Source: Blastomonas fulva (GTDB taxonomy: Bacteria; Pseudomonadota; Alphaproteobacteria; Sphingomonadales; Sphingomonadaceae). From it: a stretch of 64,000 nucleotides of DNA. Numbering within the stretch: the first letter of the stretch is position 1; the number at the start of each line of letters is the position of its first letter. Shown here one piece after another: positions 32,353 to 40,189 of this stretch. The notes under the pieces are model-generated. The model searched no databases, was not told the DNA's origin, and saw only the letters and a list, made by a program, of their open reading frames with translations. Location of the stretch: the NCBI RefSeq assembly GCF_003431825.1, contig NZ_CP020083.1, positions 1,054,001 to 1,118,000 of the forward strand. Reading direction: 5' to 3'. Both the position numbers and the translations under genes were made by a program.

Positions 32353-32545
32353 TCGCGCACATGTCCAGCCGATTAATCAGGCAGCAAACGAACTTTCGCT
32401 GAGCGTGCTCGAACGGGCGCTGCAATGGGTGAGCCAGGATCTGCTTTCCGCTGCCATTGTCGTCCTGGCGCGGACCGAAGAGACACTCTCCACAATGATC
32501 TTCAGTTCACTGGCCGAAAGCGAGAATGACGAACCTACCGATTGA
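32349..32545 (+). pseudogene. Frameshifted small ORF after traD
   Basis: The ATG at 32349 overlaps the traD stop (ATGA) and reads MIAHMSSRLI before stopping at 32402. A different frame continues from the same place with coding-like sequence INQAANELSLSVLERALQWVSQDLLSAAIVVLARTEETLSTMIFSSLAESENDEPTD to a stop at 32545. Joining them needs a single-base shift near 32380. Either a real small gene has decayed or the base call is wrong. Product unknown. Confidence 0.5.
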
Positions 32546-32551
32546 GAAACT

Positions 32552-32980
32552 TTATTGCGTATCCGCCTGCTTCAACCTGTCAGCGCGCCCCTTAGTCCCA
32601 AGCCCAATTTCCTTAGCCAATACACGCCTTCGCTCTGCATAACTGGGCGAAACCATCGGATAGTCTTTGGGCAGGTTCCATTTTTTACGGTAATCGTCCG
32701 GCGTCATGCCGAACTTCGTCCGCAGGTAGCTCTTCAACAACGTGACCTGTTTACCGTCTTCGAGACATACGAGGTATTCGGGTTTGATCGACGCCCGGAT
32801 CGGGACGGCTGGCTTCTGGTCGGGCCGTGGTTCCGGCTCCGCTTCCTGACCAAGGCCGGAAAGCGAGGCGTGGACGCTGCCGATAAGCCCGGCGATATCA
32901 GATATCGCGATGCTGTTGTTGCTGACATGTGCGGCAACAATATCAGCCGTTAGGGCGACAAGCACGTTGGCATCAACCAT
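32552..32980 (-). CDS. MucR/Ros family transcriptional regulator
   Basis: 142 residues with the MucR zinc-finger region SIKPEYLVCLEDGKQVTLLKSYLRTKFGMTPDDYRKKWNLPKDYPMVSPSYAERRRVLAKEIGLG, which is the DNA-binding domain of this family. Members repress exopolysaccharide, motility or plasmid transfer genes. ATG 32978-32980 was chosen (MVDANVLVALTADIVAAHVSNN is the conserved start), with GAGGA upstream. Being inside the island next to the transfer genes, it may control transfer or the cargo operon. It converges with the traC/traD unit. Confidence 0.9.
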   Translation of the reverse strand: MVDANVLVALTADIVAAHVSNNSIAISDIAGLIGSVHASLSGLGQEAEPEPRPDQKPAVPIRASIKPEYLVCLEDGKQVTLLKSYLRTKFGMTPDDYRKKWNLPKDYPMVSPSYAERRRVLAKEIGLGTKGRADRLKQADTQ

Positions 32981-33153
32981 GGACAGTCCTCTTCGATCAG
33001 TAGCTTCCTCATTGGCCTTTTGTTCAAGCAACGCAATACTAGATGAACAACTACTATGCACCCCATGGCCAAGTTATACGACGCAGACAACGGGTCGCGG
33101 CAGCCTGGGCTCAGCAATGAGGTGAAGCGACACTACCTTGCTATATGGTGACA

Positions 33154-33780
33154 CTAATGGCTCCAGCGGGTCCCCGCAGCGACGAGGCCGACAAAAATCA
33201 TACAGAAGCTGATTGCCATCAGCCCAGCCACAATCTGGTCTTGCCAAGCCTTTTCGAAAATCGCGGCCTCTATGCCCCGCCCGAGAGCAAAACCCGGCGT
33301 CAGCACGAGTCCCACCCACACCACGGCAGACATGATGTTCCAGCAATAGAAGCGAGGCGCATCCATCCGCGCCACCCCTGCCACCAAAGGCAGCATCGAT
33401 TGAAAGGGACCGAGCACATAGCGCCCTGCAACCAGCGATACGCCGCCCCAGCGACGAAAAAACAGCCGCGCCCTAGCGATGCTACGGCGATGCCGCGTCA
33501 TCGCGGGCAGACGCCAAGCATGGTGGCCCAGCCGCTCACCGGCGCGCCAGGATAGGAAGTATCCCGCACTTGCACCTGCAATCCCGAACAGCACGACCGG
33601 AGCTGCGTCGACTCGGCCGCTACCCATTAGCACGCCGACCATGAACAATATCGGGGTTGCAGGGATGAAGACGCCGATGACGGCGAGCGATTCGCCAAAG
33701 GCGATCAGCCCGAATGCGGGGCCCGCCAGCCAGCGGTGATCGGTCATAAAGTCCGACAGAAGCTGGAGGAGGCCGTTCAT
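33154..33780 (-). CDS. DedA family membrane protein
   Basis: 208 residues with DedA/SNARE-associated features: GPAFGLIAFGESLAVIGVFIPATPILFMVGVLMGSG, then the re-entrant signature region FFRRWGGVSLVAGRYVLGPFQSMLPLVAGVARMDAPRFYCWNIMSAVVW. DedA proteins recycle polyprenyl-phosphate or phospholipid carriers across the inner membrane. That suits its place directly downstream of genes that make a polyprenyl-linked sugar: it starts 16 bp after the dprE2 stop, so it is likely cotranscribed. Specific substrate unknown. Confidence 0.9.
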   Translation of the reverse strand: MNGLLQLLSDFMTDHRWLAGPAFGLIAFGESLAVIGVFIPATPILFMVGVLMGSGRVDAAPVVLFGIAGASAGYFLSWRAGERLGHHAWRLPAMTRHRRSIARARLFFRRWGGVSLVAGRYVLGPFQSMLPLVAGVARMDAPRFYCWNIMSAVVWVGLVLTPGFALGRGIEAAIFEKAWQDQIVAGLMAISFCMIFVGLVAAGTRWSH

Positions 33781-33796
33781 GGTCCGCGCCCGAGGA

Positions 33797-34525
33797 TCAG
33801 AGCGAGAGTTTCTTGAAGATCGGCTCGGGCATCGCGCGGATAATCGCCATGACGAGACGCCAGCGGCCCAAGGTGTAGATCACGTCGGCCTTCTTGGCCT
33901 GCGCCTTCAGGATCGCGTCGGCGACCTGTTCGGGCTCGGCGGTCATCACCGGCGACAGCTTCATGCCTGCGGTCATCTGGGTGCGCACGAAGCCGGGCTT
34001 GACCGTCATCACGTGCAGCCCGGTCTTGGCGTGCGCGTTGCGCAGGCCCGAAAGGAACGCGGTGAATCCGGCCTTGGCCGATCCGTAGATGAAGTTCGAA
34101 GCGCGTCCGCGCTCGCCTGCGACCGAGCTGATGCCGATGATGCAGCCATCGGGCACGTTCGCCATGCGGCGGGCGGCGGCGAGCAGATAGCGAGCCGGGC
34201 CGTTGTAATTGCTGTCCATGACCCTGGCCGCAACGTCGTCATGCGCCGCCGATTCGGCCTGATCGCCCAGCAGCCCTGCGACCATCACCACGGTGCCCGG
34301 CACCACGCCCAGCAAATCGAAGAACGCGTCCGGCGCGCCATCGGTGATATCGACGTTGACCGAGCGGACCTTGGCCTGGGTGCGCAGCGAAAGGTCGGTC
34401 GCATCGGCACTGATGTCGCCGCGCGCGGCCAGAATGACCTCGCAGCCCTTGGCGGCATAGCCCCTGGCGAGCGCACGGCCGATGTCCGAACGGGCACCCA
34501 GAATGAGGACAGGAGAAGCGAGCAT
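33797..34525 (-). CDS. dprE2: DprE2-like short-chain reductase
   Basis: 242-residue SDR. Nucleotide-binding GARSDIGRALARGYAAKG replaces the usual TGxxxGxG, as in DprE2. The catalytic tetrad is Ser-Tyr-Lys in IIGISSVAGERGRASNFIYGSAKAGF. The C-terminus (VIYTLGRWRLVMAIIRAMPEPIFKKLSL) resembles membrane-associated DprE2 proteins. It should reduce the 2-keto intermediate made by DprE1, completing epimerisation of polyprenyl-phosphate ribose to arabinose. Its ATG follows the dprE1 stop with no gap, so the two are coupled. Confidence 0.85.
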   Translation of the reverse strand: MLASPVLILGARSDIGRALARGYAAKGCEVILAARGDISADATDLSLRTQAKVRSVNVDITDGAPDAFFDLLGVVPGTVVMVAGLLGDQAESAAHDDVAARVMDSNYNGPARYLLAAARRMANVPDGCIIGISSVAGERGRASNFIYGSAKAGFTAFLSGLRNAHAKTGLHVMTVKPGFVRTQMTAGMKLSPVMTAEPEQVADAILKAQAKKADVIYTLGRWRLVMAIIRAMPEPIFKKLSL

Positions 34526-35860
34526 CTACAGACCCAATCTTTGTGAAAGCAGCGAGGAGAAGCGCCGGTCGAGCCCGTACTTCGAACGAAGGTTACGAAA
34601 TTCGTCGAGCCTGGGATAGCCAGCGGCAAAGCGCTCGGGCGAGACCCGCGCGTCCTTGGTGAGATACACGCGCCCGCCATGATCGGCGGTGATCGCATCG
34701 AGCCGCTCGAGCAGCGCGAAATTGTCAGGGGTCGCGGGGAAGTCGAGCGCCAGCGTATAGCCTTCCATCGGGAAGCTGAGCATCCCGGACGAGCCGGGCC
34801 CCATGCGCTTCAGCACCGCGAGGAAAGATCCGGCGCCCGCAGCGGAAATCGCCTCGAGCAACCGGCGCATGCCCTGTTCGCTTGTCGCGAGCGGAAGGAC
34901 GGACTGGTACTGCACAAAGCCCTGGCGGCCGTAGATCCGGTTCCACTCGAAGATCGCATCGAGCGGATAGAAATAGGGATCAAGATCGACCACCGCGTCG
35001 CCTGGGCGCTGCATCGCGTAATAGAGATGGTTGAACATCCGCACGTTGAAGCCGCTCAAGGCAAAGCTCGGGAAATCGATCGGGATCGTCTTGGGCTTGC
35101 GGTTGGGGCGCGCGAGCGGCGCGGCGCGGCGCGCGGGGTCGAGATCGCCCGGAAGCGCATGCTCGCCCAGCAGGATCGCCGAACGGCCAAGGCTCTTGCC
35201 GGTCGCCATGCAGTCTATCCACGCTACCGAATAGGTCGATCCGTGCGACTGTTCGAACACGGCGAGCGCCTGTTCGAGGTCGGGCACGCGGATCGTGCGC
35301 TGGCGCATGAATGCGGTCTCGATCTTCAGCATGCGGAACGAGGCGCGCACGATGATTCCGGTGAGCCCCATGCCGCCGCAGGTCGCGGCGAACAGATCGG
35401 TGTTCTGGGTCGGCGAGCAGCGCTCGATCCGGCCATCGCCGAGGTCGATATCGAACCAGTCGACATGGTCGCAGAACGAACCTGCGACATGGTGATTCTT
35501 GCCGTGCACGTCGCTGGCGATCATGCCCCCTATGGTAACCTGCCGTGTGCCGGGAGTGACTGGCGGAAACCAGCCTCGGGGAACGAAGGTTGAAACGAGA
35601 TCGGAGAGCATTACGCCCGCCTCGCAGGTCAACGCGCCGGTGATCTCGTCGAACGCAATCAGCCGGTCGAGCCTCAGCATGGCGATGGTGGCATCTGTGT
35701 TGAGGCTGGCATCGCCATAAGAGCGGCCGTTGCCGCGCGCTATGCTGCTGGGCAGCGCACACAGCGTCTCGTGAAGCCCCTGCGGGTTTGCGGGCTGCCA
35801 CACTGAGCACTTTCGCACCGGATAGCGGCCCCAGCCGGAGAGGGATTCGGTATGGGGCAT
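34526..35860 (-). CDS. dprE1: DprE1-like FAD-dependent oxidase
   Basis: 444 residues of the vanillyl-alcohol-oxidase FAD-binding type. FAD contacts lie in SSIARGNGRSYGDASLN (about residue 36) and the following VTPGTRQVTIGGMIASDVHGKNHH. The C-terminal half reads VLPLATSEQGMRRLLEAISAAGAGSFLAVLKRMGPGS, with the active-site lysine region RVYLTKDARVSPERFAAGYPRLDEF, as in mycobacterial DprE1. It oxidises C2 of polyprenyl-phosphoryl ribose. It is followed by dprE2 and preceded by gtrA and HAD-UbiA, giving most of the arabinose-donor pathway. Some family members act on other sugars, so the product is inferred. Confidence 0.87.
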   Translation of the reverse strand: MPHTESLSGWGRYPVRKCSVWQPANPQGLHETLCALPSSIARGNGRSYGDASLNTDATIAMLRLDRLIAFDEITGALTCEAGVMLSDLVSTFVPRGWFPPVTPGTRQVTIGGMIASDVHGKNHHVAGSFCDHVDWFDIDLGDGRIERCSPTQNTDLFAATCGGMGLTGIIVRASFRMLKIETAFMRQRTIRVPDLEQALAVFEQSHGSTYSVAWIDCMATGKSLGRSAILLGEHALPGDLDPARRAAPLARPNRKPKTIPIDFPSFALSGFNVRMFNHLYYAMQRPGDAVVDLDPYFYPLDAIFEWNRIYGRQGFVQYQSVLPLATSEQGMRRLLEAISAAGAGSFLAVLKRMGPGSSGMLSFPMEGYTLALDFPATPDNFALLERLDAITADHGGRVYLTKDARVSPERFAAGYPRLDEFRNLRSKYGLDRRFSSLLSQRLGL

Positions 35861-35909
35861 CAGTGGAAGGCCACAGATGCGTCAGTGGCAGGCAGACACA
35901 TGCGTGTCA

Positions 35910-36317
35910 TCACGCCGGCCTTGGCTGCGTGAACACATAGCGACGATCGAGCTGGTACTTGATCGCATAGCCCAGCACCAGCCCGGTCACAGCTCCGGCC
36001 TCGCGTGCCATATGGGTCTGCCAGACCAGCCAGGCCACTGTCTCGAAACCCCAGAATATCAGCGTGGTGAAGACCCCGGTGGCGGCATATAGCCCGAAGG
36101 TTCCGGCCTGCCCGGCACGGGCGTGGGCAGCACCTGCGAAGATCCATGTTCTGTCGAGCGCGTATTTGACCACCAAGCCGATAATCGTACCACCCGCCAA
36201 GGCCGGAATATAGGCGTTCGGAAAGACCGCCAGCAACATCCGCTGGGCGGCCAGGTTGGCCAGGATTGCAAGCACTGCAAACGCCGCGTAGCGAAGCAGC
36301 AGTGCCAGGCCCGTCAT
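35910..36317 (-). CDS. GtrA family flippase (island copy)
   Basis: 135 residues, four helices: LRYAAFAVLAILANLAAQRMLLAVF, YIPALAGGTIIGLVVKYALDRTWIF, FGLYAATGVFTTLIFWGFETVAWLV and AGAVTGLVLGYAIKYQLDRRYVF. The repeated basic ends KYALDRTWIF/KYQLDRRYVF are typical. ATG 36315-36317 overlaps the HAD-UbiA stop. The mycobacterial dprE1-dprE2 locus also has a GtrA protein (Rv3789) beside it, so this one likely moves the polyprenyl-linked pentose outward. It differs from the chromosomal GtrA at 25370. Confidence 0.88.
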   Translation of the reverse strand: MTGLALLLRYAAFAVLAILANLAAQRMLLAVFPNAYIPALAGGTIIGLVVKYALDRTWIFAGAAHARAGQAGTFGLYAATGVFTTLIFWGFETVAWLVWQTHMAREAGAVTGLVLGYAIKYQLDRRYVFTQPRPA

Positions 36318-37756
36318 GCCACCGTTCCTGCAAAGGCCAGCAGTCCCACTATCAGGCCGCAGCAAAGGCTCGTGCGGTCGCGCATCGCGAACACCACGGG
36401 ATCATCATGCATCGCGCCACGATGGGTCATCAGCGCGATACGGTTGCTCCAGAAAAGCAGCACGAGACAGACACCCCAGAGAAACTCCGGATGACGGTAG
36501 AGCTGCTGGACAGGCTCCGAATTGGCATAAAGCGCAAGGACCAGGACAGATACCAGGCCAGACGACACCATGATGTTGCCAACGATGCTCCGGTCATCGA
36601 CGCAGTAGCCTCGGCCCGTTGCGATCGATCGGCCCGTCGCAGCCCCATCGACCAGCTCTGCGTAGCGCTTCACCGCTGCCAGCGAGAAGAAGAAGAACAT
36701 CGAAAAGGCGAGCAGCCAGAGCGACGATGGCACGCCGGTTGCCGCGCTCCCTGCCAGAACACGCAGCGTATACAGCACAGCGAGCGCGCAGATGTCGATC
36801 ATGGCAAGCCGCTTGAGCTTGACCGAATAGATGATCGTCAGGGCGCTGTAGAGACACAGGACAGCAAACAGCTCGATCCCGCCTGCCAGGGCCACCAGCG
36901 CGCCCGCTGCCCCCAGAACCGGGACCATCCAGGTGCCGTGGACAAGACGGATGCGGCCCGATGCGAACGGCCGCAGGCACTTGCGCGGGTGTGCACGGTC
37001 AGCTGACAGGTCGAGCAGGTCATTGAGAATATAGGTGGCCGAGGCCACAAGGCTGAAGGCCAAGAAGCCAAGCACCGCCTGAAGCGCGGTGGCCAACCCG
37101 AACTGATGTGCGGCCAGCATGGGCAGGAACACCAGCACATTCTTGAGCCACTGATGTGGCCGCATGGCCTGTATATAGTCCGCCAGCCTTGCTTTGCGGG
37201 CGGGTAGATGGATGGCATCGGCAACCAGCCGCTCGACCTTCGCTTGAAAGGCTTTGCTTGAGTTGATGGTGATGGCCCCGGCGGCACCCTGCCACACGGG
37301 AAAGTCGGCAGGTGCATCGCCAATGTAGCTGTACCCGCCAGGCCCGAATGTCTCGTCCAGAAACCGGGCCTTTCTGGCTCCGGTCAGATTGATGCTGCCT
37401 GATGAACCGTGTGCGGCATCGAAGATACCCAAATGCAAGGCGACAGCGTCGGCCATCGCCTGGGTCGCACCTGTGACCAGCGCAACCCTGCCACCACGCT
37501 CACGCCATTGCTCGATCAGCGCGAGAACTTCAGGATTATAGGGTAGCCGCGCAGGATCGATCGCACTGATCTCACCCAGCTTCTGCTTGAGTGCCAGCCT
37601 GCCTCTTGCCAGTGTTCGCACAGCCTCGATCGGCGTCTGCCACTTGACCGACCAGGCGAGCCAGAAATTCTCCAGCAGAGAGTCGGTCTGGATCAGCGTG
37701 TCATCAAGGTCCACGACGAGCGTCAACTTGCTGGGATTCCAGTTTGCGATGCTCAT
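36314..37756 (-). CDS. HAD phosphatase-UbiA prenyltransferase fusion (phosphoribosyl-polyprenyl synthase type)
   Basis: 480 residues. The N-terminal HAD phosphatase (about 1-190) has LVVDLDDTLIQTD, ALVTGATQAMADA and YIGDAPADFPVW. The C-terminal UbiA domain has multiple helices and the Asp-rich site NDLLDLSADRAHPRKCLRPFASG (about residue 243), the motif form seen in Rv3806c-type enzymes that attach phosphoribose to polyprenyl phosphate. The HAD part would remove the 5-phosphate, so two sequential steps lie in one protein. First gene of the operon gtrA-dprE1-dprE2-dedA. The nodulation proteins NoeC/NoeO/NoeP are a known non-mycobacterial use of this route. Confidence 0.87.
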   Translation of the reverse strand: MSIANWNPSKLTLVVDLDDTLIQTDSLLENFWLAWSVKWQTPIEAVRTLARGRLALKQKLGEISAIDPARLPYNPEVLALIEQWRERGGRVALVTGATQAMADAVALHLGIFDAAHGSSGSINLTGARKARFLDETFGPGGYSYIGDAPADFPVWQGAAGAITINSSKAFQAKVERLVADAIHLPARKARLADYIQAMRPHQWLKNVLVFLPMLAAHQFGLATALQAVLGFLAFSLVASATYILNDLLDLSADRAHPRKCLRPFASGRIRLVHGTWMVPVLGAAGALVALAGGIELFAVLCLYSALTIIYSVKLKRLAMIDICALAVLYTLRVLAGSAATGVPSSLWLLAFSMFFFFSLAAVKRYAELVDGAATGRSIATGRGYCVDDRSIVGNIMVSSGLVSVLVLALYANSEPVQQLYRHPEFLWGVCLVLLFWSNRIALMTHRGAMHDDPVVFAMRDRTSLCCGLIVGLLAFAGTVA

Positions 37757-37977
37757 TCCGGCCTCTTGATCTGCTTCAGGCGAAGGCTTCTTGCCTGCAG
37801 GCCTTCACTAGATGCACGATGCCTTAAATATAGTTAACAAATCGCTTTCGCGCGCTGGGTCTACCTGGAGTTGCGAACGCACAACGCCATAACGATCGCC
37901 CCAACGATCACGGTCAAAAAATTAGCCACCGAATTTGGCTCATAAGGGATCGAAAGTCTGAACACATCTTTCTTGCG

Positions 37978-39204
37978 TCAGCCAAGGCCAGACTGTGCAC
38001 CCCTGTCAGGGGCAAAAAACGGGGCGATATAGTCATTCCACTGCCCCAACGCCGCGGCCTTTTCCTTTTTCCAGTCATAACGCTGATAAATGCCAGCAAC
38101 GCCTGCACGTGACCCGCTTACGTGGTTAAGGACCGCTTCTGTGACTTCAAAACGAACTCCAAGGCGCTGAAACCCAGTCGCCAGCGTACGCCGAAGATCA
38201 TGCAATCGCCATGGCGCGACAGGTTCGCCGCCATCTTCGGCTATAAGTTGATCGATCTCCCTTTTGCCTTTCGAGTATGCAGTGAATGGGGCTCCTGAAG
38301 AGGTGGTAAAGACTTTGCCCTGACGCGGCCAGATCTCGGCTTGAGCGACTGCATCGAGAACAGATACGGCCAGAGCGTTTAGCGGAATCATGTTTGGCTC
38401 GCCATTCTTCGTTCGGCTTCCAGGAAGCGTCCACATGAGTTCATCTCTGTTGAGTTCGCTCCATGTAACCGATGACACTTCTTCCCTTCGCTGCCCAGTG
38501 AGGATCAGGAGGCGAACGATTGGACCGAAACAACGGTGAGTGCGAAATGTCTGTCGCCAAACGCGCCCGAGTTCCTCGTCAGATAGCCATCTATCTCGCG
38601 GCCTTACTGGGGGCGGCGTTTCCATACCATCCATCGGACTCCGCTCAATATCGCCACGGTTAACTGCCCACCGAAACAACCTTCGCAAAACAGCAAAAAC
38701 ATTCCGTCGATTGGCTACCTGATGCGCAGGCATCCGGTCAAAAATCGTTGCCACGTCGGCTCGCTTGATTTTGGGTAGTGGTTTGTTACCGAGGACGGGT
38801 TTGACATAGAGCCGAAGGCTGCGTTCCACGCAACCATTCCAGCTATTGCTCAGACACGCTTTTTGGAACCCAACAGCGTAGCTTGAAAATGCCAAATTCA
38901 CCGCTTCCTGTCGCCTTTGCTTATCAGCTTCCACAGGATCGATACCCTGCGCGATTAGCAGCGAAATTCGGCGCGCCTCCTCTCTTGCTGTGACCGGCGT
39001 CCATGGCGACCCATGGGATCCGATGGTATAACGTCGAGTTGTGGATTCTCGTCCTCCCATCCGAAACTGCAGGATGTAGGAAACTGCACCCGCGCGCGTG
39101 ATCCTAACGCCAAATCCCTTGATGGCATTATCCCAGAGGAAGCCCTCTGCGCAGTTTGCGATCAAGGCATCAATTGTCCGTTTCGTGATTTTACCGCATG
39201 CCAT
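37978..39204 (-). CDS. Tyrosine-type site-specific integrase
   Basis: 408 residues. N-terminal DUF4102-like arm-binding domain (GKITKRTIDALIANCAEGFLWDNAIKGFGVRITRAGAVSYILQFRMGGREST), SAM-like core-binding region and catalytic domain. The catalytic set is visible: Arg in LLILTGQRREEV, Lys in SRTKNGEPN, HxLR as LHDLRRTLATGFQR, then NHVSG and Tyr in AGIYQRYDW. ATG 39202-39204 follows an upstream alternative that lacks a ribosome binding site. It reads away from the adjacent attR, with a repeated 20-bp site 37 bp upstream. It should integrate and excise the island at trmB. Confidence 0.94.
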   Translation of the reverse strand: MACGKITKRTIDALIANCAEGFLWDNAIKGFGVRITRAGAVSYILQFRMGGRESTTRRYTIGSHGSPWTPVTAREEARRISLLIAQGIDPVEADKQRRQEAVNLAFSSYAVGFQKACLSNSWNGCVERSLRLYVKPVLGNKPLPKIKRADVATIFDRMPAHQVANRRNVFAVLRRLFRWAVNRGDIERSPMDGMETPPPVRPRDRWLSDEELGRVWRQTFRTHRCFGPIVRLLILTGQRREEVSSVTWSELNRDELMWTLPGSRTKNGEPNMIPLNALAVSVLDAVAQAEIWPRQGKVFTTSSGAPFTAYSKGKREIDQLIAEDGGEPVAPWRLHDLRRTLATGFQRLGVRFEVTEAVLNHVSGSRAGVAGIYQRYDWKKEKAAALGQWNDYIAPFFAPDRGAQSGLG

Positions 39205-39241
39205 TTCCTGGTCTCCAAACCCGGCGTGCAGCAATCATCCA

Positions 39242-39261
39242 GCAATCACCGGGTAATCACC
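39242..39261. repeat. Putative integrase arm-type site, right
   Basis: GCAATCACCGGGTAATCACC, 19 of 20 identical to 27796-27815 and in the same orientation. It lies between the integrase start and attR; an extra GCAATCA copy is just upstream at 39232. Confidence 0.65.
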
Positions 39262-39345
39262 GAGGCGGGGAATTCCGCCGAGACCTGACAACTGTAGCGC
39301 ACTCAAGCATTTGAGTTAACACGACATTTCTACGCCACAGGTACC

Positions 39346-39375
39346 TTCAGGTACGCCGATACCTGAAGTACCACA
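39346..39375. other. attR junction with 8-bp inverted repeat at the end of trmB
   Basis: TTCAGGTA (39346-39353), 6-bp spacer CGCCGA, TACCTGAA (39360-39367): a perfect inverted repeat spanning the trmB stop. The 11-bp block shared with attL is 39365-39375. The dyad may be the integrase core site or a terminator; sequence alone does not decide. Confidence 0.65.
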
Positions 39376-40042
39376 CCTCGTGTCCCTGCGCGCGCGCCTT
39401 GGCCTCATAGCGGGTTTCGGGCCAGCCGCCGGGGCGGACGAGAAAGTCCCTCGGCCGCTCGCACAGCCAGTCGAATTGCGGATGGCCGTTCATCACCATC
39501 ATCGCATGCGCGACATAGATCGGGTGATCGGTGCCGAAGCGGAATTCGCCGCCGGGCTTCAGCTTGGCCGCGATCAGGTTCACCGGGCCCGAATTCATCA
39601 TCCGCCTTTTGGCGTGGCGCGCCTTGGGCCAGGGATCGGGGTGGAGCAGATAGACGAAGCTCAGGCTTCCGTCGGGAACGCGCTCGAGCACGTCGATCGC
39701 GTTGCCCATGTGAAGGCGGATGTTGGCGAGCGTGTGCTCGCGGACATGCTGCAGCGCGCCGACCACGCCGTTGAGAAACGGCTCTGCCCCGACAAAGCCG
39801 TGATCGGGCAGCATGTCGGCGCGATACGCCATATGCTCACCCGCGCCGAAGCCGATCTCGAAGTGCAGCGGGCGATTGTCGCCGAACAACCGCTCGGACG
39901 TGATCTCGCCGTCTTCAGGCACGGTGATCTGCGGCAGCAGCCGTTCGACCAGATCGGCCTGGCCGATGCGCAATTTGTGGTTCTGCTGGCGGCCATAGAG
40001 CCGCCGCACGGATACAGGATCACCGGGTTTGTACGCAGTCAT
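39347..40042 (-). CDS. trmB: tRNA (guanine-N7)-methyltransferase
   Basis: 231-residue enzyme that forms m7G46 in tRNA using SAM. Motif I is LHFEIGFGAGEHMAYRADMLPDHGFVGAEPF, and the catalytic-region signature is LSFVYLLHPDPWPKARHAKRRMMN (family: PDPWPKKRH). GGEFRFGTDHPIYVAH follows. ATG 40040-40042 gives MTAYKPGDPVSVRRLYGRQ, the normal start. Its last codons (AGG TAT CGG CGT ACC TGA) differ in style from the host-like version left at 27692, so the current 3' end was supplied by the island at integration and the protein stays intact. Confidence 0.95.
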   Translation of the reverse strand: MTAYKPGDPVSVRRLYGRQQNHKLRIGQADLVERLLPQITVPEDGEITSERLFGDNRPLHFEIGFGAGEHMAYRADMLPDHGFVGAEPFLNGVVGALQHVREHTLANIRLHMGNAIDVLERVPDGSLSFVYLLHPDPWPKARHAKRRMMNSGPVNLIAAKLKPGGEFRFGTDHPIYVAHAMMVMNGHPQFDWLCERPRDFLVRPGGWPETRYEAKARAQGHEVWYFRYRRT

Positions 40043-40189
40043 GCGCCATGCGCTTAGCGAACGACGCTCGCGATGCAAGCGGCTATCGCCGGGCGCGCAT
40101 GGGTGATTGACGTTTTCTATCGCTGTGCTGCGACGGTCCGAATGGCTTGCGGCTTGTGCCAAAGCCGGGTCTTATTTACAGTCGTGTCA

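Larger units (their letters stand above)
27710..39375. mobile_element. Integrative mobilizable island in the 3' end of trmB
   Basis: About 11.7 kb between 11-bp direct repeats (GAAGTACCACA at 27710-27720 and 39365-39375) that lie within two versions of the trmB 3' end. Contents from left to right: AT-rich end, DUF6118-like remnant, traA, oriT, traC- and traD-like genes, a frameshifted ORF, mucR-like regulator, DedA, dprE2, dprE1, gtrA, HAD-UbiA fusion and a tyrosine integrase adjacent to the right end. It has relaxase and oriT but no type IV secretion genes, so it should be mobilizable rather than self-transmissible. Matching 20-bp repeats sit 76 bp and 104 bp inside the two ends. Confidence 0.82.
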
